Shown here piece by piece: positions 18,687 through 28,943 of a stretch of 64,000 nt of DNA. Position 1 is the stretch's first letter, and every line of letters begins with the position of its first letter. This DNA comes from Chromatiales bacterium. GTDB taxonomy: Bacteria; Pseudomonadota; Gammaproteobacteria; UBA6429; Thiohalophilaceae. The position numbers and the translations under genes are program-made. The notes beneath the pieces were generated by a model. The model saw only the letters and a program-made list of their open reading frames with translations, did not search any database and was not told the DNA's origin. The DNA is taken from positions 151,241-215,240 of the forward strand of contig JALTJZ010000018.1 in the NCBI GenBank assembly GCA_027076325.1, read 5' to 3'.

Positions 18687-20048
18687 TTATTTACTATTTT
18701 TTTGGCTACGGTACATAAACCAGAGTACCATCAGAATAGCCGGTATTCCCAAACTGGCTGTATAGGTAAAAAAGTAAGCATAACCCGCACTGTCGACGAC
18801 AATACCTGAGAAACCCGATATGACTTTTGCGGGCAGGGTCATAATCGAACTAAAAAGTGCGTACTGTGTTGCAGTGTAAGCCGTGTTCGTTAAACTGGAC
18901 AAATAAGCAATAAAAGTAGAACTTGCAAACCCACCGCTAAAATTATCGGCGCTAACTATAATAGTAAACCAGGTTAAGTCATGCCCTTTACTAACCATCA
19001 CAACAAACAGCAGGTTAGTAATGGCAACCATAAGGGCTCCCAATAACATTGGGCGCAGAATGTCATAGCGCACAACAATAACGCCACCGATAAGTGCACC
19101 AGCTAATGTCATAAACAAACCATAAATTTTTGTTACATTGGCTACTTCAATTTTACTGAATCCCATGTCTGAATAAAATGGATTTGCCATAATTGCCAGA
19201 GTAATATCGCTGATACGATACAGACCAATAAATAATAAAATGCCAATCGCAAACTTGCCATTACGTTGAAAGAAATCAGCAAATGGACAAACAATTGCAC
19301 CAATGATCCAGGCAACCACTTTATTCGGCTTATGATTATTTTTCAGATAATCAATAACGCGCTGTTCGTTTGCAATGGTTTGCTGGCTAACCACCCGCTC
19401 AGGTTCGCTTATCAATAAAGCCGTTGCAATGCCAACAAAAACAAAAGCCGCCATCGCCATATACGCAATCTGCCATGTATATAATTCGGCTATATATAAA
19501 GCAGCCGCACTACCAACCAGGCTGGCACCAACACGCCAACCGGCCTGATAAGCCCCCGCCATCGCAGCCTGATATTCTACTTTCATTGCCTCAATTCGAT
19601 AGGCATCAATCACAATATCCTGTGTTGCAGAACTAAATGCTATCCAGACTGCAACCAGTGCCACGGCGGTTAAAGATTCACGAGGAGACAACGTAGATAA
19701 AACGAAAAGCCCTACGGCAATGCTAGTCATCGCAACCAGCATCCAGCTACGGCGATGCCCAAACATGGATTCCAGCACAGGCAGGTTAACCCGATCAATG
19801 ATCGGCGCCCAAAAGAACTTAATTGAGTAGGTCAGCCCAACCCAGGCAAAAAAACCGATCATGGACTTTGATACGCCTTCGTCAGACAACCAGAAGGTCA
19901 ACGTTGAAAATACAAGTAAAAAGGGTAACCCTGCCGAAAAGCCCAAAAAGAACATTGCCAACACACGCGGCTTCAAATAAACCGAAAAAGCCTCACCCCA
20001 GCTATGCCGTGGCTTACTATATAATAAGGAGGTGTTTGTTTTATTCAT
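18687..20048 (-). CDS. ampG: AmpG-like MFS muropeptide permease
   Basis: A major facilitator with about 12 transmembrane helices (453 residues). AmpG imports anhydro-muropeptides for cell-wall recycling. Family marks are the N-terminal FLGFSAGLPFLLVFSTLTFW and WIAFSSATQDIVIDAYRIE. The ATG at 20048 is chosen because AAGGTG lies just before it; the longer frame from a GTG at 20057 would start inside that ribosome site. It probably shares a transcript with the downstream TauE-like gene. Related MFS carriers cannot be fully excluded. Confidence 0.85.
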   Translation of the reverse strand: MNKTNTSLLYSKPRHSWGEAFSVYLKPRVLAMFFLGFSAGLPFLLVFSTLTFWLSDEGVSKSMIGFFAWVGLTYSIKFFWAPIIDRVNLPVLESMFGHRRSWMLVAMTSIAVGLFVLSTLSPRESLTAVALVAVWIAFSSATQDIVIDAYRIEAMKVEYQAAMAGAYQAGWRVGASLVGSAAALYIAELYTWQIAYMAMAAFVFVGIATALLISEPERVVSQQTIANEQRVIDYLKNNHKPNKVVAWIIGAIVCPFADFFQRNGKFAIGILLFIGLYRISDITLAIMANPFYSDMGFSKIEVANVTKIYGLFMTLAGALIGGVIVVRYDILRPMLLGALMVAITNLLFVVMVSKGHDLTWFTIIVSADNFSGGFASSTFIAYLSSLTNTAYTATQYALFSSIMTLPAKVISGFSGIVVDSAGYAYFFTYTASLGIPAILMVLWFMYRSQKNSK

Positions 20049-20219
20049 TATTTTCACCTTAGAAGATGCTGCAACTCTACCACAAATCTGCTTTTTCTGG
20101 TTTTTTCAGCCTAATTTATCTATCTCACCCTATTTGGCCTAAATTTATTTATATTTTGCCTTCCGCTGGCCGATAAAGAGCTATGGATTACTCACTTAAA
20201 ACTATCCTTAGGATCGGCA

Positions 20220-21455
20220 ATGGTTGATATTAAATATTTGCTAAAATTTGATGATTTCAAAGATCTTGATGATGCTGCTCTGGTATATATTTCAGAAAAA
20301 GCAGAGGCCACAACCTACCCCGTTAATGAGCGTATTATTGCAGAAAAAGAATCAAGTAATATCTTATATCTGGTTCACGGTGCGTTTGATATACAAACAA
20401 GCGGCGGGGTAAACCAGTCAATGAGTGCCGAATCTGAAAGGGCTCAACACCCCGTATTTAGCAGCAATGCGCCGGGGCTGTATGCACGTTGCATCCTGCC
20501 CACTGAGATCATCCGAATCAAAAAAGATATTATCGAGAAATACGGAATACGGCATAATCGTGATAAAGATAATCTGGATTACGATAATCTCGAAACGGTC
20601 GTTGCAGGTGATACTAACGTAAAATTAATTTACGAAATTACCCAGTTATTTAAAAGTAATGCCATCACCCTGCCAAGCCTTCCCGAAATTGCGCTGTACA
20701 TTAATTCTGAATTAAATAATGAGAACCTTGGTACTAAAAAGCTGGCTCAGATTGTTCAGATGGATCCGATTATTGCAGCAAGGATTGTTCAGGTTGCCAA
20801 TAGTGCATTATACGGGGGCAACAATAATAGTGACTCCATACAAAATGCAATTACCCAAATTGGCCTGGAAAGTATTCGCAATATTGTTATGGGCGTTGTA
20901 CTAAGAGATTTGTTTATGCCCAATACCGAGCTGGTGGTGCATAAAATGACACAGTTTTATGAAAACAGCATTCGTACCGGTGTTATTTGCTACGAACTTG
21001 CAAAACAAATTCCTGAATTTAACCCCGAGCGTGCCTTTTTATTTGGCTTGTTGCACGATATTGGTGTGATTCCAATACTGGTTGCTGTCGATGCCCACGC
21101 CGAACTCGCGCATAAAGCAGGTAACCTCGAAATGGTTCTATCGCAACTTAAAAGCCATATCGGGGGCATGATCCTGCAACAGTGGAAATTTGATAACGAA
21201 CTTGTCAACAATGCCCGGGAAGCTTATAACTGGGAGCGTGATGTCGATAAGGCAGATTACTGCGATTTAGTACAGGTTGCCCTTAAGCATTCACACCTGC
21301 TCGGTGGAGAGAAAATCGATGGCCCGGATCTCTGTGATCTGCCTGCTTTCAAAAGGCTGGGACTGGAAGAACTAAATCTTATCGATAATATCACCGTACT
21401 TAAAGAAATAAGCATGCGTGTTACCGAGCTAATTAAAATGATATGCAAAGCATAG
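20220..21455 (+). CDS. Cyclic-nucleotide-binding-like plus HDOD signalling protein
   Basis: A 411-residue protein. The N-terminal 110 residues resemble a degenerate CNBD beta-barrel (NERIIAEKESSNILYLVHGA) without the full PBC arginine signature. Residues about 140-340 form an HDOD domain starting LPSLPEIALYI, with MDPIIAARIVQVANSALYGG and LLHDIG. HDOD domains are related to HD phosphohydrolases but are usually non-catalytic; an HD pair is kept here. The role is probably signal-linked regulation. A second HDOD protein with a different N-terminal domain lies at 33058. Confidence 0.82.
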   Translation: MVDIKYLLKFDDFKDLDDAALVYISEKAEATTYPVNERIIAEKESSNILYLVHGAFDIQTSGGVNQSMSAESERAQHPVFSSNAPGLYARCILPTEIIRIKKDIIEKYGIRHNRDKDNLDYDNLETVVAGDTNVKLIYEITQLFKSNAITLPSLPEIALYINSELNNENLGTKKLAQIVQMDPIIAARIVQVANSALYGGNNNSDSIQNAITQIGLESIRNIVMGVVLRDLFMPNTELVVHKMTQFYENSIRTGVICYELAKQIPEFNPERAFLFGLLHDIGVIPILVAVDAHAELAHKAGNLEMVLSQLKSHIGGMILQQWKFDNELVNNAREAYNWERDVDKADYCDLVQVALKHSHLLGGEKIDGPDLCDLPAFKRLGLEELNLIDNITVLKEISMRVTELIKMICKA

Positions 21456-21526
21456 TATCCGTTATATAAACACTTACGCTAATGTTGCTTTCGATATTAT
21501 TTTAAGTGTGTACAAAATAAACTGTA

Positions 21527-22294
21527 TTAAAGATCATAATCAACCGTTAACGGCGCATGATCCGAAAACCAGCTATCTTTATACACACTGGCACTTTTAA
21601 CTTTGTCTTTCAAACTTTTGGAAATAACCTGATAATCAATACGCCATCCCACATTATTGGCACGCGCATTACCCCGATTTGACCACCAGGTGTATTCCCC
21701 CGCATTCGGGTTAACCACACGGAAAGCATCGACATAACCAACCTCATCAAATAACCTGTCACACCAGGCATGTTCCTCGGGTGTACAACCGGAATTTTTC
21801 TGATTACTTTTCCAGTTTTTAATATCTATTTCCTTATGTACAGTATTAAAGTCACCACAAATAATATAGTCACGATGTTTGCGTTTTTTGGCTATCAGAT
21901 CTTGCAGCAATAAGTCCATAAATTTCAGCTTGTTCGCATGCCGCTCTTCACTCGATGAACCGGATGGTAGATACAACGAAGCCACACTGAGTTTGCCAAA
22001 ATCAGCCTGAATATAACGCCCTTCCGTATCGGCATGCGGCCAGCCTAAACCTTTAATCACCTTGTCCGGTTCCTGTTTTGCATAAATAGCCGTACCACTG
22101 TAGCCCTTTTTTTCAGCATCGAAAAAATAACGGTGATAGCCTTTTGGTTTGAAAATATCATCACTCAACTGGTCGATTTGTGCTTTGGTTTCCTGAATAC
22201 AAACTACATCGGCATTTTGTTTTTTCATCCAGTCGAAAAAACCTTTCTTTGCCGCGGCACGTATGCCGTTTAAATTCGCACTGATCACTCTCAT
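21527..22294 (-). CDS. xthA: Exodeoxyribonuclease III
   Basis: A 255-residue AP endonuclease/3'-exonuclease of the EEP family for base excision repair. The start is MRVISANLNGIRAAAKKGFF. Metal and catalytic motifs are CIQETKAQ (Glu), YLPSGSS, GDFNTVHKEID, WRIDYQVIS and SDHAPLTVDY at the C-terminus (Asp-His). The length is typical. It is divergent from pyrE. Confidence 0.96.
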   Translation of the reverse strand: MRVISANLNGIRAAAKKGFFDWMKKQNADVVCIQETKAQIDQLSDDIFKPKGYHRYFFDAEKKGYSGTAIYAKQEPDKVIKGLGWPHADTEGRYIQADFGKLSVASLYLPSGSSSEERHANKLKFMDLLLQDLIAKKRKHRDYIICGDFNTVHKEIDIKNWKSNQKNSGCTPEEHAWCDRLFDEVGYVDAFRVVNPNAGEYTWWSNRGNARANNVGWRIDYQVISKSLKDKVKSASVYKDSWFSDHAPLTVDYDL

Positions 22295-22355
22295 TGTCTA
22301 ATTTTTCCTGTTCATCATTAGCACAGAAATTGCGCCAATATTTTTAATAATTCGC

Positions 22356-22361
22356 TATAAT
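22356..22361 (+). promoter_or_regulatory. Possible pyrE -10 element
   Basis: A consensus TATAAT lies 41 bases before the pyrE start. No good -35 sits at 16-18 bases; TTGCGC is about 20 bases upstream, so this is only a likely -10 box. Confidence 0.4.
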
Positions 22362-22401
22362 ACACCACTTCAGACATCTATCGAATTAAAGAGCAACCAT
22401 T

Positions 22402-23046
22402 ATGCAGGATTATCAACAGGAATTTATCGAATTTGCACTTTCAAGCAATGTACTGCGCTTTGGCGAATTCACATTAAAGTCTGGCCGGGTCAGCCCCTAT
22501 TTTTTTAATGCCGGTTTATTTAACACCGGCGAAGCACTTGCAAAATTAGGCCAGTATTATGCACAGGCACTTAAAGACAGTACTATTCAGTTCGATATTT
22601 TATTTGGCCCCGCTTACAAAGGCATTCCACTGGCAAGCAGTTGTGCCATATCACTCGCCACACAACACAATATGAATGTACCGTACAGCTTTAACCGTAA
22701 AGAAGCCAAAGACCACGGCGAAGGGGGTAATATTGTTGGTGCTGCACTCAAAGGTAATATCCTTATTATTGATGACGTCATTACCGCCGGTACTGCAATC
22801 CGCGAAGCAATGGATATTATCTCCAATGCCGGTGCTCAGGCTGCCGGTGTTTTAATTGCACTGGACAGACAGGAAAAAGGCAAAGCCGAACTATCCGCCA
22901 TTCAGGAAGTCGAGCAGCAGTATAATATTCCGGTCATCAGTATTATCAAACTGGCAGACTTAGTTGAATATATAAAAGATAAACCTGAATATTCACAATA
23001 CCTACCCGATGTTGAAGCCTATCGTGAACAATATGGTATTGGCTAG
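22402..23046 (+). CDS. pyrE: Orotate phosphoribosyltransferase
   Basis: Joins orotate and PRPP to make OMP in pyrimidine synthesis. The 214 residues include the PRPP loop [17 protein letters not shown] (about 115-131), the flexible loop with [13 protein letters not shown] (97-109), and [11 protein letters not shown]. The length matches the E. coli enzyme (213). Divergent from xthA, as in many gammaproteobacteria. A TATAAT box is upstream. Confidence 0.97.
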   Translation: MQDYQQEFIEFALSSNVLRFGEFTLKSGRVSPYFFNAGLFNTGEALAKLGQYYAQALKDSTIQFDILFGPAYKGIPLASSCAISLATQHNMNVPYSFNRKEAKDHGEGGNIVGAALKGNILIIDDVITAGTAIREAMDIISNAGAQAAGVLIALDRQEKGKAELSAIQEVEQQYNIPVISIIKLADLVEYIKDKPEYSQYLPDVEAYREQYGIG

Positions 23047-23125
23047 CTGAGATACACAACAACAAGCCTCCAACCATCCTCTGTTGGAGTTCATACTCTA
23101 TTAACATTTAATTATTGGAAACAAC

Positions 23126-23566
23126 ATGAGTTTAACCGTTTACCTTTCAGGCGAAATACACACCAACTGGCGCGATGACATTATTCAGGGCGCCAGTGAT
23201 AAAAATCTTAATATTAACTTTACCTCCGCCATAACCAATCATGAAGCCAGTGATGCGGCCGGTGATGTTTTAGGTAAAGAAAACAACGCTTTCTGGCGCG
23301 ATCATAAGTCTGCAAAAGTAAATGCAATCCGCACAAGAACACACATTGAAAATTGTGATTTAATGATTGTGCGCTTCGGTGATAAATACAAACAATGGAA
23401 TGCCGCCTTTGATGCGGGTTACTGTGCTGCACTGGCCACACCTTACATCACACTTCATGCTGAAGATATTATCCACCCGTTAAAAGAAGTGGATGCCGCT
23501 GCACTTGCATGGGCAACCACCACCGAACAGGTTATCGAAATACTTCAGTATGTTTGTAAACAATAA
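23126..23566 (+). CDS. YtoQ family protein
   Basis: A 146-residue protein with the YtoQ layout: VYLSGEIHTNWRDDI at the start, NHEASDAAGDVLG, and NCDLMIVRFGDKYKQWNAAFDAG in the middle. The fold resembles nucleoside 2-deoxyribosyltransferase-like proteins, but no biochemical role is established. It is followed after 14 bases by the DUF2007 gene, probably in one transcript. Confidence 0.85.
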   Translation: MSLTVYLSGEIHTNWRDDIIQGASDKNLNINFTSAITNHEASDAAGDVLGKENNAFWRDHKSAKVNAIRTRTHIENCDLMIVRFGDKYKQWNAAFDAGYCAALATPYITLHAEDIIHPLKEVDAAALAWATTTEQVIEILQYVCKQ

Positions 23567-23580
23567 CAAAACCACTTCAA

Positions 23581-23793
23581 ATGAGAAAAGTCTACAGTGC
23601 AAAGGATATTACCGAGGCACAAATTGTAAAAGGATTACTGGAAGCCAACGATATTAAAGCTTATGTGAATGGCTTTTATCTTCAAGGTGGTATTGGTGAG
23701 CTAGCACCCGCTGATTTTGCGAGTGTATCAGTAGAAAAGGATAAAGTGGACGCTGCTTTAAATATTATAAGCGCTTATGAAAAAAATATTTAG
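23581..23793 (+). CDS. DUF2007 (putative signal-transducing) protein
   Basis: A 70-residue protein with the DUF2007 pattern: VYSAKDITEAQIVKGLLEAN at the start, then YLQGGIGELAPADFASVSV and a closing helix. The fold is a small GlnB-like ferredoxin fold. The function is unknown. It sits 14 bases after the YtoQ-like gene. Confidence 0.8.
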   Translation: MRKVYSAKDITEAQIVKGLLEANDIKAYVNGFYLQGGIGELAPADFASVSVEKDKVDAALNIISAYEKNI

Positions 23794-23839
23794 CCTCAAC
23801 GACACGGCATAAAGCCTGCCATGGTAGTTTATCTACTGG

Positions 23840-25237
23840 TTACTGGCACTGCTTCCGGGCCGCTGGGGCATCCGCTACCCCTTTCTCGATACTAAACTTG
23901 TCAACCACCTGCCCTGACGCGTTTATAAAATTGGCTGTTAATTTATTGCCTGCGATATCAAACACCATTGATCCCCCCACCTGTAATGAACGTGGCATGG
24001 CGGGGTGATTTAAATCACCGTTGTCCAGTTTTGCAGATGAACCCAGTGTGACATAAACCGCGCCTGAGTACGCGCTTAAGCCCGTACTTGCTTTTCGGTA
24101 CACAAGGTTATTTTGTTGTTGCCTGACTTCGGCTAAATTAATACTGCCTTCAGGTGGATGGTCCTGAATAAACTGGATATCGAATGTTTCTGAAAAGCCA
24201 TAGTGGCAATTCATAAACCAGGAACGTTCATACATATGGCTATGCCCGGCCAAAACGACATCCACACCGGCCTTTTCCAGAATGGGTAAGACATGCTCAC
24301 GAACATTGCGCATTCGACCAAAACTGTCTGTCAGGCTGTCAGAATTATGCGAACCCTTTGTATAGGGTGGATGGTGGAAGGCAACCACTAACCACTGTTG
24401 TTTTGTTTGTGCCAAATCCTTTTCCAACCAGCGCAACATTTTACTATTCTTTTGCATTCGACTGGAATGGGAATTAAGCATCACCACATGCAGTGGGCCA
24501 TAATCAAAACTGTAGTATTTTTCAGTTGCAGAAGGTGTTCCGCCAGCCTCGGCCTGTGTCGGTAAATCAAAAATATTAAAGAAAGCCCAACGCCGTGCAT
24601 CATGATTACCATAAGCAGGCCAGACTGGCGTGTGCTTTAATATAGCGGCATAGGGCGTAAAAAAGTTTTCCTGAAATTGCTTATTGCTACCCGAACGATA
24701 AGCGTTGTCACCCAAAGTAACCCAGAAATCCGGGGTTGTTTTACCGGCCAACGGCTGTTGTTTTGTCCAACTCAGCATAGCGTCCCTTACCCCGCTTTGC
24801 AGCGCACCCGCAGCACCTTGATCACCGGTCACCCAGAAACGAACGGGCTGTTTAGCAGCCGTATTTTTATCGGGAGCAGTTTTAAACCAGTAACCACTTC
24901 CCTGGTACAAAGTGTAGTTGGGGGTACCAACACTATAATAATATCGGGTGTTCGCTTTTAAGCCGGTTAACTGAACACGGTGTTCGTCGTCCGCTGATGT
25001 TTCACGAATTTGTCGGTCAAGCTTACCGGCCACCTCGCCAATACGCACCACGCCAATATTACGATCTTTTGTTTGCCAACGGATTATGATGGAATCGGTC
25101 GTGGGTAATTGTAGATACGGCGCACGCGGCCCGTCATAAATGCCACCCAGGGTTTTATCCATGACGCGGGCAATACCAAAAAGCACCAGCAATACCAGAA
25201 AAATAAAACTGCTTTTCTTAAGGATGTTTTTAATCAT
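23840..25237 (-). CDS. Membrane-anchored purple-acid-phosphatase-like metallophosphoesterase
   Basis: 465 residues with an N-terminal signal anchor (about 10-26). A fibronectin-III-like domain (about 38-120) ends in LTGLKANTRYYYSVGTP. The metallophosphoesterase domain follows, with GDQG, TLGDNAY, YGNHDAR, AFHHPPY and AGHSHMYERS, which together supply the Asp, Tyr, Asn and His ligands of a dinuclear centre. This order matches bacterial purple acid phosphatases. It probably works in the periplasm on phosphate esters. Divergent from the sulfatase gene. Confidence 0.87.
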   Translation of the reverse strand: MIKNILKKSSFIFLVLLVLFGIARVMDKTLGGIYDGPRAPYLQLPTTDSIIIRWQTKDRNIGVVRIGEVAGKLDRQIRETSADDEHRVQLTGLKANTRYYYSVGTPNYTLYQGSGYWFKTAPDKNTAAKQPVRFWVTGDQGAAGALQSGVRDAMLSWTKQQPLAGKTTPDFWVTLGDNAYRSGSNKQFQENFFTPYAAILKHTPVWPAYGNHDARRWAFFNIFDLPTQAEAGGTPSATEKYYSFDYGPLHVVMLNSHSSRMQKNSKMLRWLEKDLAQTKQQWLVVAFHHPPYTKGSHNSDSLTDSFGRMRNVREHVLPILEKAGVDVVLAGHSHMYERSWFMNCHYGFSETFDIQFIQDHPPEGSINLAEVRQQQNNLVYRKASTGLSAYSGAVYVTLGSSAKLDNGDLNHPAMPRSLQVGGSMVFDIAGNKLTANFINASGQVVDKFSIEKGVADAPAARKQCQ

Positions 25238-25333
25238 AAAGATACCACTTTAATTGTGCTCAGTTACTACAAAGTGTAAAATTCACTGCGGAAATGATAA
25301 CATATCATTAAACTCTACAGTCCCATATAGCCT

Positions 25334-27379
25334 ATGCTAAAAAAAATTCCGCTAATTCACTTTTATCTGAAAGCCATTCTTATCAGCCTGGTATTTTATA
25401 GCCTGTTTCGGCTTACTTACTGGGTTGCTTATAAAGACACGAATGATCCTGTTCCACTCGGTGAACTACTAACATCCTTTTATCTGGGGCTTAAATATGA
25501 CTTGAGGCTTATCCTTGTTATTATCCTGCCACTGTTTCTTATCGCCTGGATAAAGCCCCTTAACCCTGTTACAAGTAAATCCGCAAGAACAGGCTGGCTG
25601 AGCTATTTAAGTCTTGCTTTTGCCGTCACTGTATTTTATTACTTTGCAGATTTTATCCACTATTCTTATCTGCACAAACCACTCGATGCCTCTGTACTGC
25701 GCTTTGCTGATGACCTCTTTATTTCTGTCAAAATGATGTGGCAGTCATACCCTGTTATCTGGATGTTGCTTGCACTTGGTGCCCTTACTTTTGTATACAA
25801 TTTCTTATTACGCCGCTTAACTTTCCCTGTTTATAAACACGCTAAAGAAAACCAACATAGCAAACCACAACGCCGCTGGTGGCAGAAAACCTTATTTGTT
25901 AGCGCCTGCGTTATACTTTATATTTTTGGCTTATTCGGGAAGTTTTCCTATTATCCTTTACGCTGGAGTGACGCATTTGCAAGCACTCATTCCTTTGCAC
26001 CCGCTATAGCACTTAACCCTGTTGAACATTTTGTTGACACCTATAAAAATAAAAATATCAGTTTTGATATTGAAAAAACCCGCAGCTACTACAAAGAAGT
26101 CGCAAATTACCTTGGCGTAACTGAACCAGACAGTAAAAGCCTTAACTTTAAACGTGTGTTCAATAAACCGGGGATATTAGCCGACAAAACACCGAATGTT
26201 GTTATGGTGTTTCTTGAATCCTTTGCCGCGTATAAAACAGGAGTCTTTGGTAACAAACTGAACCCCACACCGCACTTTGACGAAATTGCGCGTAATGCTG
26301 TTTTTTTTAAACGCTTTTATACCCCGCATGTTGGAACTGCACGTTCTGTCTTTGCAGGTATTACCTGTATACCGGATATTGAGCTGCATAAAACATCATC
26401 ACGAAACCCGCTAATTGTTCAGCAATACACCCTGGTTAATGCCTTTAAAAATCACACTAAATATTATTTCCTGGGTGGCAGTGCTAACTGGGGAAATGTT
26501 CGTGGTGTGCTGTCACACAATATTAAAGATTTACGCCTGCATGAAGAAGGCGATTACACTGCCCCACGTGTTGATGTCTGGGGTATTTCCGACCTTGATT
26601 TGTTTATTGAAGCCAATAAAGTCCTAAAACAACAAACAAAACCATTTTTTACCATTATACAAACATCGGGTAACCACCGACCTTACACTATTCCAGATGA
26701 TAACAAAGGCTTTAAATACATAAAACGAACTAAAGCTGAACTAAAGAAAAATGGCTTTATCTCTGAAAAAGAATACAACTCATTTCGCTTTATGGATCAC
26801 AGTCTTGGTCATTTTATGAAACTGGCAAAGCAGGAAAAATATTTTGCTAACACCGTATTTGTATTTTTTGGTGACCATGGCATTAGTGGTTACGGTGGTG
26901 ATCATACCCCCCGCTTTAAAACAGATCTTGAATTAACTGGCCTGCATGTACCTTTTGTTATTTATGCACCCGAGTTACTACAAGCCAAAACCTTTAACAA
27001 AATAGCCAGTGAGGTGGATATATTGCCAACGCTTGCCGCACTTATATCAAACGGCTATACCAACACCGCGATGGGGCGTGACCTGCTAAACAAGAAATTT
27101 GACCAGCAACGCTATGCCTTTACCATTAACCATGATAATAATTCCAAATTAGGCCTGTTGTCAGATAATTATTACTTTAGAGTACTGGCTGATGGCAATA
27201 ATGCCCAATTATTTGCAACCACTCCAACGGTAGTAGGCAAAGATGCTCTCGACAACAACTTCCACACTGTCGATATTAGTCAGCAACACCCGCAACTGAC
27301 CGAAAAGTATAAACATCTGACATTGGGAATTTATGAAACATCAAAGTATATGCTGTATCATAATAAACCTTTAAATTAA
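25334..27379 (+). CDS. LTA-synthase-type sulfatase-domain phosphotransferase
   Basis: 681 residues with about five N-terminal transmembrane helices (1-215) and a large periplasmic alkaline-phosphatase-fold domain (about 280-600). Motifs include NVVMVFLESFAAYKTGVFGN, HVGTARSVFAG, FTIIQTSGNHRPY and FVFFGDHGISGYGGDHTPR, the metal sites of the LtaS/OpgB/EptA superfamily. Gram-negative members add phosphoglycerol or phosphoethanolamine to glycans or lipids. The exact substrate cannot be named. Immediately upstream of purD but functionally unrelated. Confidence 0.85.
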   Translation: MLKKIPLIHFYLKAILISLVFYSLFRLTYWVAYKDTNDPVPLGELLTSFYLGLKYDLRLILVIILPLFLIAWIKPLNPVTSKSARTGWLSYLSLAFAVTVFYYFADFIHYSYLHKPLDASVLRFADDLFISVKMMWQSYPVIWMLLALGALTFVYNFLLRRLTFPVYKHAKENQHSKPQRRWWQKTLFVSACVILYIFGLFGKFSYYPLRWSDAFASTHSFAPAIALNPVEHFVDTYKNKNISFDIEKTRSYYKEVANYLGVTEPDSKSLNFKRVFNKPGILADKTPNVVMVFLESFAAYKTGVFGNKLNPTPHFDEIARNAVFFKRFYTPHVGTARSVFAGITCIPDIELHKTSSRNPLIVQQYTLVNAFKNHTKYYFLGGSANWGNVRGVLSHNIKDLRLHEEGDYTAPRVDVWGISDLDLFIEANKVLKQQTKPFFTIIQTSGNHRPYTIPDDNKGFKYIKRTKAELKKNGFISEKEYNSFRFMDHSLGHFMKLAKQEKYFANTVFVFFGDHGISGYGGDHTPRFKTDLELTGLHVPFVIYAPELLQAKTFNKIASEVDILPTLAALISNGYTNTAMGRDLLNKKFDQQRYAFTINHDNNSKLGLLSDNYYFRVLADGNNAQLFATTPTVVGKDALDNNFHTVDISQQHPQLTEKYKHLTLGIYETSKYMLYHNKPLN

Positions 27380-27403
27380 ATTTTAGATAATCAGGCCATA
27401 TTA

Positions 27404-28693
27404 ATGAAAGTGTTAGTTATTGGTGGTGGAGGGCGTGAACATGCCTTAGCATGGAAAGCCGCTCAATCACCGCAAATTGAAACCGTATTTGTTGCACCCG
27501 GTAATGCCGGTACCGCCACTGAGCCCAAACTGCAAAATGTCGAAATAAATGCAGAAGATATAGAAGGCCTGCTGGCCTTTGGTCTACAGGAAGAAATTGA
27601 CCTGACCATCGTCGGCCCCGAAGCACCACTGGTTGCCGGCGTTGTCGATACTTTTACCGCCTCCGGCCTGAAATGTTTTGGCCCTTCCAAAGCCGCCGCA
27701 CAACTTGAAGGCTCAAAAGCCTTTAGTAAAGACTTTCTTAAAAAACACCATATTCCAACAGCCGCTTATGATGTATTTACCGAAGTCGAACCGGCCATTG
27801 CCTATGTAAAACAGCAGGGCGCGCCTATTGTCGTTAAAGCCGACGGGCTTGCCGCAGGCAAAGGGGTTATCCTCGCTCAAACGGAAGACGAAGCCATCAC
27901 CGCCATTAAAGATATGCTTGCCGGCAATGCCTTTGGTGAAGCCGGATCACGCGTGGTAGTCGAGGAATTTTTACAGGGTGAAGAGGCCAGCTTTATCGTT
28001 ATGGTCGATGGCAAGCATGTCTTACCTATGGCAACCTCACAGGATCACAAGGCACGTGACAATGGTGACTCAGGTCCCAATACTGGCGGCATGGGCGCTT
28101 ATTCCCCGGCACCGGTTGTTACCGACCGCATTTATGAGCAGGCCATGCAAGACGTGATTATGCCCACCGTGCAAGGCATGATTGATGACGGCCACCCTTA
28201 CACCGGTTTTTTATATGCGGGCTTGATGATAGACAAAACAGGCAAAGCCAAAGTACTGGAATACAACTGTCGCTTTGGCGACCCGGAAACCCAACCTATC
28301 ATGATGCGGCTGAAATCCGATCTGGTTGAACTTTGCCTTGCTGCTGTCGATGGTAAACTTGACACCGTGCAGGCTGACTGGGATCCACGCGCCGCACTCG
28401 GTGTTGTCCTCGCCGCCGGGGGCTACCCTTATAACTACCATAAAGGGGATGTTATCTCTGGCCTGGATACCACAATTGAAAACAGCAAGATATTCCACGC
28501 CGGCACGGCAGTAAAAAATGACCAGGCCGTTACTCAGGGTGGGCGGGTATTATGTGTCACCGCATTAGGTGATTCGGTCAGCGAGGCACAAAAAACAGCC
28601 TACACGCTGGTTAAGCACATCCACTGGGATAAAGTCTATTACCGAACAGATATTGGATATCGGGCGATAGATCGCGAAAAATCGGCTAATTAG
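27404..28693 (+). CDS. purD: Phosphoribosylamine-glycine ligase
   Basis: Second step of purine synthesis: ATP-dependent joining of glycine to phosphoribosylamine. The 429 residues have the N-terminal MKVLVIGGGGREHALAWK, the ATP-grasp region with VVKADGLAAGKGVILA, SQDHKARDNGDSGPNTGGMG, and EYNCRFGDPETQPI. Length and all motifs are normal. purH is not in view. Confidence 0.97.
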   Translation: MKVLVIGGGGREHALAWKAAQSPQIETVFVAPGNAGTATEPKLQNVEINAEDIEGLLAFGLQEEIDLTIVGPEAPLVAGVVDTFTASGLKCFGPSKAAAQLEGSKAFSKDFLKKHHIPTAAYDVFTEVEPAIAYVKQQGAPIVVKADGLAAGKGVILAQTEDEAITAIKDMLAGNAFGEAGSRVVVEEFLQGEEASFIVMVDGKHVLPMATSQDHKARDNGDSGPNTGGMGAYSPAPVVTDRIYEQAMQDVIMPTVQGMIDDGHPYTGFLYAGLMIDKTGKAKVLEYNCRFGDPETQPIMMRLKSDLVELCLAAVDGKLDTVQADWDPRAALGVVLAAGGYPYNYHKGDVISGLDTTIENSKIFHAGTAVKNDQAVTQGGRVLCVTALGDSVSEAQKTAYTLVKHIHWDKVYYRTDIGYRAIDREKSAN

Positions 28694-28943
28694 CCGCTAT
28701 CATCCCTAAAATAGAGAAAAACAGGCCTGTTCCTAGATAAAATACTGGCCGAGAGAAATAAACGGCACTGCCTCTACTTTTCGCCCCCGGTTTTCGATAG
28801 AATACGCCGTTCGCACGATTCGACACTGGCTCGCGCCCAGCAGATAACAATGGTGGCGCAGCGTTGATGCTAAAAGCATTCAACTCCCGACTCGTAGCAC
28901 CCAGTTTCTATAACTTTTAAATTTTACTCATTAAGGAGTTCGC

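Noticed and set aside
23220..23441. Antisense ORF within the ytoQ-like gene
   Set aside because: Shadow of the real frame; no family similarity.
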